From positions 101,743,111-101,807,110 of the forward strand of contig OY821521.1 in assembly GCA_963682025.1 (NCBI GenBank): a stretch of DNA of 64,000 nucleotides. The letters are read 5' to 3'. Below are positions 47,150 through 58,894 of the stretch, one piece after another. The translations under genes and the position numbers were made by a program. The notes under the pieces are model-generated. The model worked only from the letters and a program-made list of their open reading frames with translations, was not told the DNA's origin and did no database searches. The stretch is from Cordilura impudica. Lineage: Eukaryota; Arthropoda; Insecta; Diptera; Scathophagidae. The stretch's first letter is position 1; the number at the start of each line of letters is the position of its first letter.

Positions 47150-47460
47150 TTGCAGTGGGTTACCTCCAATTAAGATGGAATATCAGTTAACATGGTAGGG
47201 AGGGCAAAAATGGGCATAACAGCTAGTCCCCACCGGAAGGTAAGTATGCCATCCATCCATCCTTTAGATTCCGTTTTTCTTGACAGTTTTTTTTTTTGTA
47301 AATCGCACGTGAACATCTGTAGTGCGGTTTCCCTGGGCCTGAGCAAGACCCCACCCATCCGGCGAGCTAGGCCCCTTTGCAAGCACGTGCGACCAGCAAA
47401 CAGGGAGGGAAACAGGAAGCGGAAATTCCACCACCGCCACACCATTACAACATGAGTTTT
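47150..47460. other. GC-richer island of unknown origin
   Basis: Contains CCATCCATCCATCC, GGTTTCCCTGGGCCTGAGCA, CCACCCATCCGGCGAGCTAG and GCAAGCACGTGCGACCAGC. Both strands are open for about 90 codons (plus 47192-47455, minus 47170-47445), which follows from the composition and does not show coding. No tRNA-like promoter box was recognised. Confidence 0.4.
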
Positions 47461-47496
47461 CAGCTGATAAATTCTAGAACACCTTCTTGAGTTTTT

Positions 47497-48036
47497 ACAT
47501 CCTATACCACTATGTGGTTTGGGTATAATGACTTTGTGCTGCTGTTTGTAACTACCAAAATTATTTGACCTAGACCCATCTTTTATTATACCGATCGACT
47601 CAGAATCACTTTCTGAGTCGATTTAGCGATGTCTTCCTTCCGTCCGTCCGTCTGTGTGTCCATGTAAACCTTGTAAACAAACTACAGGTCGCAAATATGA
47701 ATATATTTTGATGAAATTTGGTATATAAGCTTTTATCGACTATAGGATGAACGCTGTTGAAATTTGTGAAATTCGGTCCATGTTAAGACCTAGTCCCCAT
47801 ACAAATGACCCCTATGAAATCGACATAAATTGGCATAAGATCCAAATTATCATAAAGATCTCAGTCAAATTGAGTTTGTGTGTGTTTGTTAAGCCCATTA
47901 ATCACTAGTCCAAAAATTATACCTATTGAACAATTTTTAGTAATAGGCGCCATATAGAGCTGCTTCCCGATCTTCACTTAAATCTATCAAAAAACAAAAA
48001 TTTTGCACAAATTTTTCTCAAATTTGGTTTGTATAC
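47497..48036 (+). mobile_element. mini-me-like repeat (family 1), left part
   Basis: CCTATACCACTATGTGGTTT, GGGTATAATGACTTTGTGCT, GTCC tract at 47638-47660, continuing to AAATTTGGTTTGTATAC, where LINE B interrupts it. Resumes at 50291. Confidence 0.75.
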
Positions 48037-50290
48037 TTTTGGTGGATCCAATATTCGTGTTAATAAAGATAAAGTCTTTTGTTTTAAACTAACCAACTAT
48101 AGCAAATTGATTGGTTTAATTTCTAACACTAACTGAAATGATTTGTTGTGCCATACTTCTATTGATTTAATGGTGGAGGTCTTTTATAGAACTATGTATT
48201 CTTTTATGGATGAATGCATCCCAAAGCGTTCTGTCTACAAACGAACTGGCCCGCCTTGGAACTCAAAACAACTATCAAGATTAAAAAATTTGAAGAACAA
48301 GTATTATAAAAAGTATAAAATTTTTGGTTCTCTTGTATTTTTTGAAAAATACTCCATTCATCGTGCCGAATATAATATTCTTAACAATTATTTATACAAA
48401 AACTATCTAAACAAAATGAAGGAAGATTTCAATCGTGATCCTAAAGCATTTTACAACTTTGTTAATTCAAAAAGAAAAACTACTGGTTATCCATCTGTAA
48501 TGAAATTTAACGATATCGAATCTAGTGATGATACTATAATAAGTAACATGTTTGCAGACTTTTTTGCTAATACATATTCTGTTGCACAATATTGTTCCAA
48601 CAGCTATTCATATCCAATAAACACAAATCAAGCTATATCTTTTCCCCTAATCGATAAGGCAGAACTTGTTAATAGCCTGAAGAAACTGAAAGTTTCATTT
48701 ACTCATGGACCTGATGGAGTACCTAGTTCTATACTCAATTATTGTGCTACTTCCTTGGCAACACCTCTGACTCTCTTGTTTAATGCGTCAATAAAAAACG
48801 GGTATTTTCCACAATTTTGGAGAGCTTCTTACATCATTCCATTACTTAAATCTAGAAATAGATCGGATGTTTCTAATTACCGTGGTATTGCTAAACTTAG
48901 TGCAATCCCTAAGCTTTTCGAGAAATTTATTACAGATTTTTTGTGCTATAACTCATCGTCAATTTTGTCACCATTTCAACATGGATTTCGGAAAGGATGC
49001 TCTACCGTTACAAACTTGCTTCATTTTACGACGATAATTAATGATGGTTTTGTCAAGAAAAAACAAACAGATGCAGTATACACCGATTTTAGTAAGGCTT
49101 TCGATAAAGTAAACCATAACCTTCTACTGATCAAATTGGATTATTAGGTTTAACACCATTAAGCCTTAAATGGATAAAATCATATCTTTCTCATAGAACA
49201 CAACGTGTAATGTATAATAATATGTCATCTAAAGATATTACTGTGACTTCTGGTGTTCCTCAAGGCAGCCATCTTGGACCAATTCTTTTCTCCCTTTTCA
49301 TCAATGATCTTCCAAAAGTGATAAATTTTTGCAACGTTTTAATGTACGCTGATGATGTTAAAATTTTTTTAAGTTACTGTCAACATAATGATCATATTCA
49401 TCTTCAATCAGATCTCAACAATTTCTTTTCGTGGTGTAACCGTAACCTAATGGAACTAAATTTGAAAAAATGTAAATGTATGCGTTTTTCTAGAAATAAT
49501 GTTTTTCCTGCTAACTACTTTTTGGGCGGATATCAGCTTGAACTTGTTGATACTTTTCTGGATTTAGGGATTCTACTTGATCCTAAATTAAACTTTGTAT
49601 CTCACGTCACCATGACAGTTAATAAAGCTAGAGGTACACTCGCCTTTATTAAAAGATGGGCAAAAGAATTTATTGATCCTCACATAACCAAACAACTTTT
49701 TACATCGCTTGTAAGACCTATTTTAGAATATGGGTCAATAATATGGGATCCCTTCTATAACATTCATATTCAACGAATCGAGTCTGTACAGAAACAATTT
49801 CTACTCTTTTGCTTACGTGGCTTACCTTGGAATTCTGCAATTAATCTACCTTCATACGTTGATCGACTTAAATTAATAAAATTACCTACTTTGGAAAGCC
49901 GTAGGACTATGCTAAAAGTAACATTTATGATCAACCTAATTAATGGTGAAATCTGTTCTGACTTTCCTGTCAACAATATAACTTTTAATGTTCCTCAACG
50001 AGTATCACGCCAATTCCAACCACTCTTTGTTAAATCTTTTCAAACCAATTATGCTCTAGCTGATCCTTTTAGAAGAATTTGTTGTGTTTATAATAGTCTT
50101 TATCAATTAATTGATTTTTCGTTGAACACTGATGTAATTAAGCATAATATCATTATTTTCTTAAATTCCCAACTATTTGTTTTTATTTTTAAATCATTTA
50201 ATTGTTTCAATATATGTACATATGTAATTATATCATTTATACAGGTCTGTAAGGATTTATTCCATTGACCTAATAAATAAATAAATAAAA
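48037..50290 (+). mobile_element. LINE B, 5'-truncated non-LTR retrotransposon with TAAA tail
   Basis: Holds most of an ORF2 reverse transcriptase and ends in TAATAAATAAATAAATAAA (50269-50287). It sits inside a mini-me-like copy whose two parts match the family consensus. Endonuclease and ORF1 are missing, as expected of a truncated insertion. Confidence 0.85.
48064..50268 (+). pseudogene. LINE B reverse transcriptase, one main frameshift
   Basis: Same-frame reading begins about 48064 (KDKVFCFKLTNYSKLIGLIS); a TGA near 48138 stands where related LINE A has W. Frame 48143-49147: GPPWNSKQLSRLKN, DFNRDPKAFYNFVNSKRK, THGPDGVPSSIL, YTDFSKAFDKVNHNLLLIKL. A frameshift around 49135 moves into frame to 50268: GLTPLSLKWIKSYLSHR, VTSGVPQGSHLGPILFSLF, catalytic YADDVKIF (about 49345-49368), WCNRNLMELNLKKC, FIKRWAKEF, LVRPILEYGSIIWDPFYN, LPSYVDRLKLIKLPTLESRR, NYALADPFRRIC. 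Catalytic residues are kept. Closely related in layout to LINE A and to LINE C. Confidence 0.88.
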
Positions 50291-50562
50291 AAATACAAAA
50301 ATAATTTTTTTCAAAATATATAAGTGACTTTACCAAATATGGTCAGGATTGGTCCATTTTTTCACCTAGTCCCCATATAAATATAGCACGCGGTATGAAC
50401 TTTTTCATATCTGCAGCTAAAAAAATAATAACAATGCCATTCAAAATTGGGATATGTTTATTTTCTATATCCAATTAGTTGGACCGAAGAGATAGGGTCT
50501 CTAAAACATGACATAGGGTATCGTATAGTCGGGCTAGACCGACTATAATTTTCTTACTTGTT
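50291..50562 (+). mobile_element. mini-me-like repeat (family 1), right part
   Basis: Resumes at ATACAAAAATAATTTTTTTC, AAAATATATAAGTGACTTTACC and ends with CTAGACCGACTATAATTTTC and TTACTTGTTTT. Completes the copy begun at 47497. Confidence 0.75.
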
Positions 50563-53149
50563 TTATTTTATTTTTTGTCCGTATTTTCCGTATGGTATTT
50601 GTAATTGTAGCTAATAATTGTGGGATGGGTACGTGAATATTTTTTATCTCATGCACACACACGGAAAAAATTAAATCTGGTATATTCACAACGAATTGAA
50701 TATAATGACCATTGCCTATTGGCCAACTAGAAATAAGGACTTTTCTCGTAAATGCAAGCGGAAAAATTGAACAATAGAAGAGGGGTTTAATATATTTCTT
50801 TTAAGTTCAAATTGTATGATTACAAGCATTAGCAATGCTTGTCTGCTTTGAAGTTACATATCCTTCCACACAGTAAAAATAATATGGCGACGATTATGAT
50901 GATTATGAAGTAAATAATAATTTTGATGTTAATGATGACTAAAATAAGAAATTATGATCTTCCAACAAAAAAATGTTTTACATCAATATTTTTTTAAATG
51001 GTTTTGTATTATGTGTTTATGACTATTCCTCGATAAAAATTAATAATATTTTCTAATGGGACTTTTTAAGTTAAATTTTTGGAATGAAAGAACTTGGAAA
51101 AAATCGAATTTTAATTAAATATTTATTATTTTTTTATTTTTTTAAAACATATTTTTATCTAAAAGCGCATTAAGTATGCTCCAATCTGCAATCTATTTTA
51201 CTATAATATCGCTTTTCATTCCAAAGTTACAATGAACATTGTGGAATAAAGACATTTTGTCGAAAACACAAAAAAGCACCTAACAGGTTAAAAATTTTTT
51301 ACACCTACTTTTTTTTAAATTCTGGTTTTTTATGTATTTATGAATATCCATCAATAAAAAATAACAGTATTTTAAAATTAAGACTTCCCTGAATTAAACG
51401 CCATTTTGCATAACGTTCACCCCACTGTGCGTCGATATAAGACCAACAACACTATTTGCATTCCAAATGTATTTTGTAAAGCGTAATTCGAATTTGACCT
51501 GTGATTTACTGTGTGTCTGGCTTGAACCAAATGCTCAGCCAGCAGATTTGTCAAATAAAAATATATATACATATATAATGCCATTGGGGTCTCTGAACGA
51601 CCTTGAATGCCATTACTTCACATTCTCCAGCAACTGAATTCTGAGTATTCTGAATTTATTTATCATATCATAAATATATGTATGTCAGATTTGACGTTTC
51701 CCATGTATTAGAGTTGCAACTGCATATACGGAATTAGCAACTGATATATATAGAAAACGGTGATTTCGTCTTATCCAATACGATTTAAAGAACACTAACT
51801 CGTACTGGAATATTTCTCAACTTGTTCATTTTCAAATGGCTAATGCCAAAAAATTAACAGGCTTCCTTTCTTCAAGGTGAAAATATTTTTCCTTTGCTTA
51901 CCTAAAGTATAGGAAACGAAACGATAGATCCGTTAAAGTGCGTCCTTAGAAAGGAAATAACTTGGAAATTATGAATAGTATATGAATAGTATACAGGAAA
52001 ATATGTCAGTACTTCATATTTAAGTACTTCCAGACGGAATTAGCTTACCAAAATTTATAATTGTTAAATCCATTTAGTAACAAACTTCTATTTTAGTAAA
52101 GCATAGAAATAGTCTTCTCATACTCAAATCTCGTTTTAGTACAAACATGACTGTTATAAAAGAAATGTTTAATCAAAGATTCTTATCATATGAAAATGCA
52201 AAATTCCTGTTTACGAAATTTTACAACTCGAGTGCCATACCATAAATGCTTTTGTGTCTAGGAGTTTCGACAGGCAAAAATGCTAAAACTCTCCTCCAAC
52301 ATGCAAGTTGTGATACTCGTGCTACCCACACACACACACACACACACTTATCGTATGACGATGATGATAATACTAAATGTTTGTAGGTGTATATGTTGGT
52401 ATTATATACACATACAAATGTATCGCAATATAAAGGGTTCACACGAAAAAAGTTTTGAGAAAATTGATGTGAATGTATTTAAGTAAAATTTAAATTGTTT
52501 AAGTAAAATATCTGAAATTAGTATCGAATATGTATGTATATAAAACAATAAATTCAAGGAAAAACGTTTTTGGAGTTATTGCTGGCACAAATATATCAGA
52601 ATTACTTTAGACATTACGAACTTAGTTTTTCGTTGCGAAATGCACGTATTGCCGTCGTGGGTTGTGTGTAAGGAATATGATGAACTTGTAAGAAATGCAA
52701 AATCTAGTATATTGGTTTTTGGGTACATAAGTTAAGGTAACGGAAAATAGACAGAAATTAGAGTTGAAACCGGAAGTTATTATAAAGTTACAAGTTCAAG
52801 CAAGTTTAAAAAAAAAAAAAAAAAAAAAAATACATATTCTTAGCAAAGTTGAATAAATTGTAGTTATTTTTGTAATATTGTTTTTATTGTTAATATACAT
52901 TGTCACATTTATATTTAAGAAGCCAAGATTGAATTTAGTAAAATTAAGTAAACTGGTAACTTCGAGCTTAAAGTATTTATTATGTCTCCTTAATTGGACA
53001 CACTACGGATATCAATTTATCGCACAATAAAGTCCAGGTTCAGTCATTGCAATACTGGAGGCCATTTTGGACAGTACGGCCGTGGTCTTATTTCCCGCCA
53101 GTCTACGAAGCTCGGCAATTCAGAAGAGAGTCACTTTTTCGCACAGACA
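50563..53149. other. AT-rich stretch with simple repeats
   Basis: A (CA)n microsatellite at about 52328-52347 and a 23-A run at 52808-52830 are present. No coding signal was recognised. The A-run might mark a retroposed 3' end, but nothing upstream supports it. Confidence 0.4.
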
Positions 53150-53691
53150 GCTTCTGAATAATACAATATGAAAAAGGAGTTTTCAAAATTTTATCAAAAA
53201 AAAATCCCATTTTCGGTCTCAATGCGCAATAAGTTAACAACTTGGTAATAAAACAATACTTCATATCTGAGTCCTTACACGTATAGAGACCAAAAAAAAA
53301 TTATGGTTTTAATCAATTTCTCAAAGTTGAAAAAAATGCCATCAAATTTCATGACCAAGTTTATTTTGCACAAAAGTGGTCTGAGGCATTTGCTATTTCT
53401 TGGCGAGGTTTTATTCGATTTTGAAGTTTTATAGCTTTTTGCAACGATAATTTAACGCTGATCCCGAATTATATAACAACTTGTCAGAAAAGTTAAACTA
53501 TAGAACCAAATTTTCGTAAAATCTGAAAAAAGACATATTTTCCCCATATAGACACACTTGATATTTTCAATCGCGTTGAGGAACGACTAAATGTTTTTTG
53601 ATTGGCCCAAAACTTTGTATTTCTCAGTTTTTTTTTGCTAGGGGGTGAGACCGAGAGTTTGAACACTTTTTTTTTATTGAGGGCCACCCTA
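53150..53691. mobile_element. Solo right part of the hAT-like family seen at 58895-61217
   Basis: GAAAAAGGAGTTTTCAAAAT, TCAATGCGCAATAAGTTAAC, GTAATAAAACAATACTTCAT, TGCTATTTCTTGGCGA and CATATTTTCCCCATATAGAC match 60698-61105 in order. The right terminus is diverged (GGGCCACCCTAG versus GGACCACTCTAG). No left terminus was found nearby. Confidence 0.65.
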
Positions 53692-56310
53692 GTCTACATA
53701 TTGCTACTTTTTTTAACCGAATTCTGAACGTAATTTTCTTGCATTTCGGTAGAAGATACACCACTTTGGAAGTAAGTTTTTAATATTTCCTAACATTATT
53801 CAAGCTTAAATCGGCTCATATTGTAAACTACATACGCATACTTCTAGGCATAACACGGCACACATTGGTGTTGCCATACGCAAAAGAGCGAGTAGTTCAA
53901 AATCCAAATACTAAAGGGACCACTCTGTGTAGATTAAATAACCTGTCCATAGATTTTAAAACAAAAAATGTAAGACTGATAGCTCCATAAGATTTACGCA
54001 ACACTGTTGGCCTTTTACCAGATTTGGATATTAAGATAATATTAATGTTCGTCCAGGAAACAACAATGTGTCCACAGACAAAATTGTATTTGAAGACAAT
54101 ACAGTTATGATACCGGATAGACTAGCAGCGTTGTCATGTTCTGAGCGATCACTAAAGATCGGTCCTGAAAAATTAATGTTAAGCAGCGATTCCAAAGAGT
54201 TCTTACAATTAAAGTAAATACTGTGTAATTTGTGAATTAGTTTTAAAATTCTATGGCGTATAATAACATATAAAATTCAGAAGTTATATGAAAGTCTTAA
54301 ATATTTAATAATAAAAACTAATATAATCACTAAAATAACACAAAATATAAGATAAGGCAGGTAAAATAATCAAATTTTGTTATAATCCAAGATTTCAAAC
54401 ATTAACTACAGTCCTTGTAAGTGTAAATATGGCTTTAAATTTTTAGTTTAGTTTTCGTGAACATACTTTGAATACTTATGCAAGTACAACCCTAAATAAT
54501 ACAAATAAAAAATTTTTCGCCAATACCACTTATAAAATATTTTTTTATTCATTTTATTTTTGGTAAATACAAAAATGAAATGAAACGTATGTCTGCCTTA
54601 AAGGTGGGTTATTTTTTGTGTTGTTTGGATTTAAGAATAAAACGACTTTTCATTTTCATTTTTGAGTTTAGGTCTGACTACGTATGGGGAAATTAATCGG
54701 GAAATGAGTATGAGTAGTCTGTGTTGGATGAATATATTTTCGGTTCTCTGTTTCCGTTGTTGCTGTTTGGTGCTTTAGATATTTAGCGCCCAGATATTGT
54801 TTGGCACTGATTTTATGCTTTAGTAACTCCAATATCCTTATAGCAAACACAAATAATAACAGCAACAACACACTGGCTTTAACAGCAACAGCAATGTCGA
54901 CTACTTAACAAAGTGTTGCTTTTGAACCTGAGGCTCATCGTAGTTGTACTTATTTTAAATAACACGTCACAAGGGGAGATGTAACATTTATTGTTGGGGG
55001 AGTCATAACATTTATTGCTCAAAATTTAAATGTTTACTTATTTAATGTTCATATTACTAACTGTAAGCGGGTGAATGTGTGTGTGTGTGTACAAATATGT
55101 TCAAGTGTATTTATGTGTATTAAAATTTTTTTCGTATGGCGAACTTCATAATCGAAGATATTTATTATTGCAAGTATATTTGTATAATATTGATATCTTC
55201 AAATTTAGCTTCAAAATTTCAATGATAAAATTTTGATACATGTATAAAGAGCCAAAACTAAGGATCAGTATTTTTTTGTTTGACAAATCTCGTATTTATA
55301 CTTATAGTTTTTTGCAGGCTTTTCAAGTTTTTCATTTTATCTCTAAAATGCTTCATGTTATTTCATTGTTTAAATGCTTTAATGTTAAACTGTTAAGATA
55401 TTAGTTGGTAATTTATGCTGATGTGTGATATGTTAATTGATAAATTTATATATTTTTTTCCTTATTAAACTATTTACAACCTGCTTTATTGAAGCCACCC
55501 CAATCATGCAAGCATTTAATATCTTTGTGTAACTGACCTGATATCAGCTATATTCTATAATTTTCTTCAAAAAGAGCATTGTAAGTTGGTAGCTAGTTAT
55601 GATTTTGAACATTACAATTCAAAATAACTAAATAAATTCATGAAGTTATTTCGTATCTCTGAAAAAATCTCGGGAATATCACCAAATCATTATTAGTCTT
55701 CTCTCCTTTTGTTTGCTGCATATCCGAAAGTTATAGATATCTATGCCGTTTATCCTCTTCCATCTAATTGTACAACATGAATTGCTGGTGCTCATGAACT
55801 ATTTTCTTGCTTTTCGTGGTGTTGTACATACGAAATTCCTTTCAGTAGGGCAACCGGTAACAGAGGAAGAGTTTTGCACCAGCAACCAAACTAATACTCA
55901 TTCGGAATTTTTAGGTAGAAGCACAGGAAATCGGACAGATATGAACTCTATGACTTTTTCCATTCCCAATATTCAGATTACACCAAATTCACTGAAAGAT
56001 CTGAATATACTTTTGAAAACATGATTGTATTGCTAATTAGAAAAAGTGTATTGCATCAAATGGAGCCTACTTCAGAGTTGCAAAAATAAATTTAGATGTG
56101 TGAATGACAACTCTTGATAAATAACTACCGACAAATTTCCGGTATTTTTTTTTTACATAACTCATGGACAGTAAATGGTGTGGGAGATCTGCACAAACTC
56201 ATTATACCCACTTTTAATGTTTTGAATAAATACCGAAACTAAAAGTTTTTTGGTTTGAGTAGAAGTGCCGGATACATGTAATTGAAGTGTTTGTAGTTGT
56301 TAAAACATAT
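53692..56310. other. Stretch with no recognised feature
   Basis: 53800-54180 contains partly protein-like readings on both strands that I cannot assign. A (GT)n run lies near 55077-55090. The 93-codon frame at 55743-56024 shows no family motif. Confidence 0.3.
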
Positions 56311-56873
56311 TTTTATACCGATCAACTCAGAATCACTTTTAGCGATGTCCGTCCGTCTGTCCGTCTGCATGTCCACGTAAACCACAGATCGCAAATATGA
56401 ATATATTTTGATGAAATTTAGTACATAAGCTTCTATTGGCCATGGCTGCATGTTCGGTGCATGTTCAGAGCTATTCCCCTGTCATAATACCAAATTATCA
56501 TATAGATCTCGGTCAAATTGGAGTTGTGTATGTTTATTACATCCATTTGTAGGTAGTCCAAAAATAAACCCTCTAGAACAATTCTTAGCCATAGCCCTCA
56601 TATGAAGCTGATCCCCCTCTTCAATTAAATGTATAAAAAAAAAATGTTGCACAGATTTTTCTCAAATTGGTTTGTCTATGTTTTTGCAAAAATTAAGTAG
56701 TATGGACATAATCTTTCATATCCAAAGGCAACAAAATTAATAATAGTGCTACTCAGATTCGGTGTATGCTTTTTTTCTATATCTAATTAGTTGGACCTAC
56801 GAGATAGGGTCTCTAAACGCATGTTATAGGGTATCGTATAGACGGTCTAGACGGACTATGATTTTCTTACTAG
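56311..56873 (+). mobile_element. mini-me-like repeat (family 1), diverged
   Basis: TTTTATACCGATCAACTCAG, GTCC/GTCT tract at about 56347-56370, later AGGGTATCGTATAGACGGTC and TAGACGGACTATGATTTTCT. The head hairpin is lost or decayed (weak match at 56190-56210). Confidence 0.65.
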
Positions 56874-58145
56874 TTTGAAGTCTAATCTGAGCGAAGGGAT
56901 GAAACACATATCAACGTTAATATTGCTTTCGAAAATTGTTTTATTTAGACAAGGAATCGAAATCGAATACACACCTCAGCTACATACATCAGAACTTACA
57001 CCGATTAAAGCGGATTTATTGAGAAATAATATGCGTATGTCCTTAAAGTAAAAATTGCGAAACAATTTTAGTACAAGAAATCCAAAGCAAACTGATTTTC
57101 AAAAATAAGCTGGTACTTAGAGTGGAGCGATACAACCATTACCCGAATTACACTTCGGCTCTACAATATACAATGTACATGGCTTCCTTTCGTTCAAATA
57201 AATGTTTAATAATTCTATAATTTTGATCAATTAGATTGATTTCTTTAAAAATTATAAATTTTATAAAATTTTGACAATCCTTTAAATTTTTATGGTTTTC
57301 TTTAAAAAAGTTCAGTGACAGCGGAGACATTGAAGTTGATCTCTGATAGGCCTAAATTTTAACATATGTATAAGTATATGGTTTCTACATATATTCGTAC
57401 ACACAGAAAATGGTTCCGTTATTGCTATCCGAATTGTGGCACTCCCATGTACTATCACACTACTCTATTCTTATTAATCTACACATATTATCGAACAATG
57501 GTAGAGAAAACTGGTATTCCCAATCGTATGATCTCCTTTAATCCACTATATGTACATGTTTATGCGTAAAAAATTAATTTTATTTTATTTGTTGTCTAAA
57601 AATTACGTATAAATTTAAATATTTATTTGGTGTTATCGTTTTATTATATTTTTTTTCTTATAATAGAATTTGATTCATGCAGTTTCCTTTCGGTTATAAC
57701 AACCGATACAAGTTAATAGTATGGATGGATATCTTCTGTTGTAACCAAATTCTATAATTCTAGTTACAAATTTGTTTGTATTATATCAACAATATATTGC
57801 AATCTTAACTAACATATATTTGGTTTAAAATATGTTGCTATAATAGAGTTAGCTATTGTAATCGCCAATAATTATTGCAATCAATTCTAATTTTAATTAG
57901 AATTAGAACTGATTCTTGTTATACTGATTTAAATTTAGTTTCCTAAATTGAATTTGTTTAATAAATTCTAGAAAGACGTTGGTGGAGAGAATTTATTTTC
58001 CTACTGCAGGTATTTTCGTTATATTACTTTGTTAAATTTTTTCAGTGATATCCGATTTCCAACTAGTCTTTTTCTATGTGTGATTAATGTCGAGATAAAA
58101 AACTGGTATTAACTTACATCATTTATGGAATCTAAAGACATTTAT
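56874..58145. other. AT-rich stretch, nothing recognised
   Basis: No coding or repeat signal was recognised. Confidence 0.3.
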
Positions 58146-58149
58146 TTAA

Positions 58150-58619
58150 CCCTTTAATGCCCTATAGGCAACATTGTATATATTAGCTTGTAAGTCCCGT
58201 AATTTTTATTTTTTTGCTACGGTTTTTTTCTCAGAGTAGCTTGATATATTGTACATATTTTATTGTATATACTGATAGAGATCATTTGAGAGCTAATCTT
58301 ATTTGATCGGACATGTATATTTTTTTCTGCAAAAAGTGAGTTTACAAATAACCAAAAATAAATAAGTAATAAGAATTTTTAAAAGTTTAAATTTAAATGC
58401 TTAAATATATTGTTTAAAGGTAAGAAAATTTGAAAAAAAAAATAAAAAATACTTCTAGATGGCGGTCAGTCATTTTTCAAACCCAATATTGCCTATAGGC
58501 TACATTTCATAACGGCTAAACTTTGAAATTGATATCAATTAATATTAAGGTCTAAACTAACAACTACATAAACTTGAAAAATGTTTAACCACGCCCCAAA
58601 TAATTCGGGCATGAAAGGG
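58150..58619. mobile_element. piggyBac-type MITE with TTAA duplication
   Basis: Termini CCCTTTAATGCCC (58150) and, inverted, CCCTTTCATGCCC (ending 58619), flanked by TTAA at 58146-58149 and 58620-58623. The TTAA target and CCCTTT-type end are those of piggyBac/looper elements. The subterminal GCCTATAGGC motif occurs in both arms. 470 bp, non-coding. Confidence 0.75.
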
Positions 58620-58722
58620 TTAATTATATGATACATAGTACATGCAATATTTTTCACATCATATTTGTTATTTTTCGATCGATGTAATATCATTTCAAAA
58701 ACAATTTGAACGCTGAAGAAGT

Positions 58723-58894
58723 TTTTATACCCTATACCACTGACCACATGTCACGCTATAATGACTTTGTGCTGATGTTTGTAACTACCAATAATATTTG
58801 AATCACTTTTTGAGTCGAGTTAGCGATGTCTGTCCGTCCGTCTGTGTGTCCATGTAAACCTTATAATCAAACTACAGGTTGCAAATGTGAACAT
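58723..58894 (+). mobile_element. mini-me-like repeat (family 1), left part
   Basis: TTATACCCTATACCACTGAC to CAGGTTGCAAATGTGAACAT, where the hAT-like element begins. GTCC/GTCT tract near 58830-58850. Resumes at 61218. Confidence 0.75.

Noticed and set aside
47170..47455. Overlapping open frames of about 90 codons on both strands
   Set aside because: Both strands are open because of GC-richer composition; no domain was recognised.
52808..52830. 23-A run considered as the tail of a retropseudogene or SINE
   Set aside because: No coding remnant or tRNA-like promoter upstream.
53800..54180. Protein-like readings considered as a host exon or LINE
   Set aside because: Similar-quality readings appear on both strands and none carries a recognisable motif.
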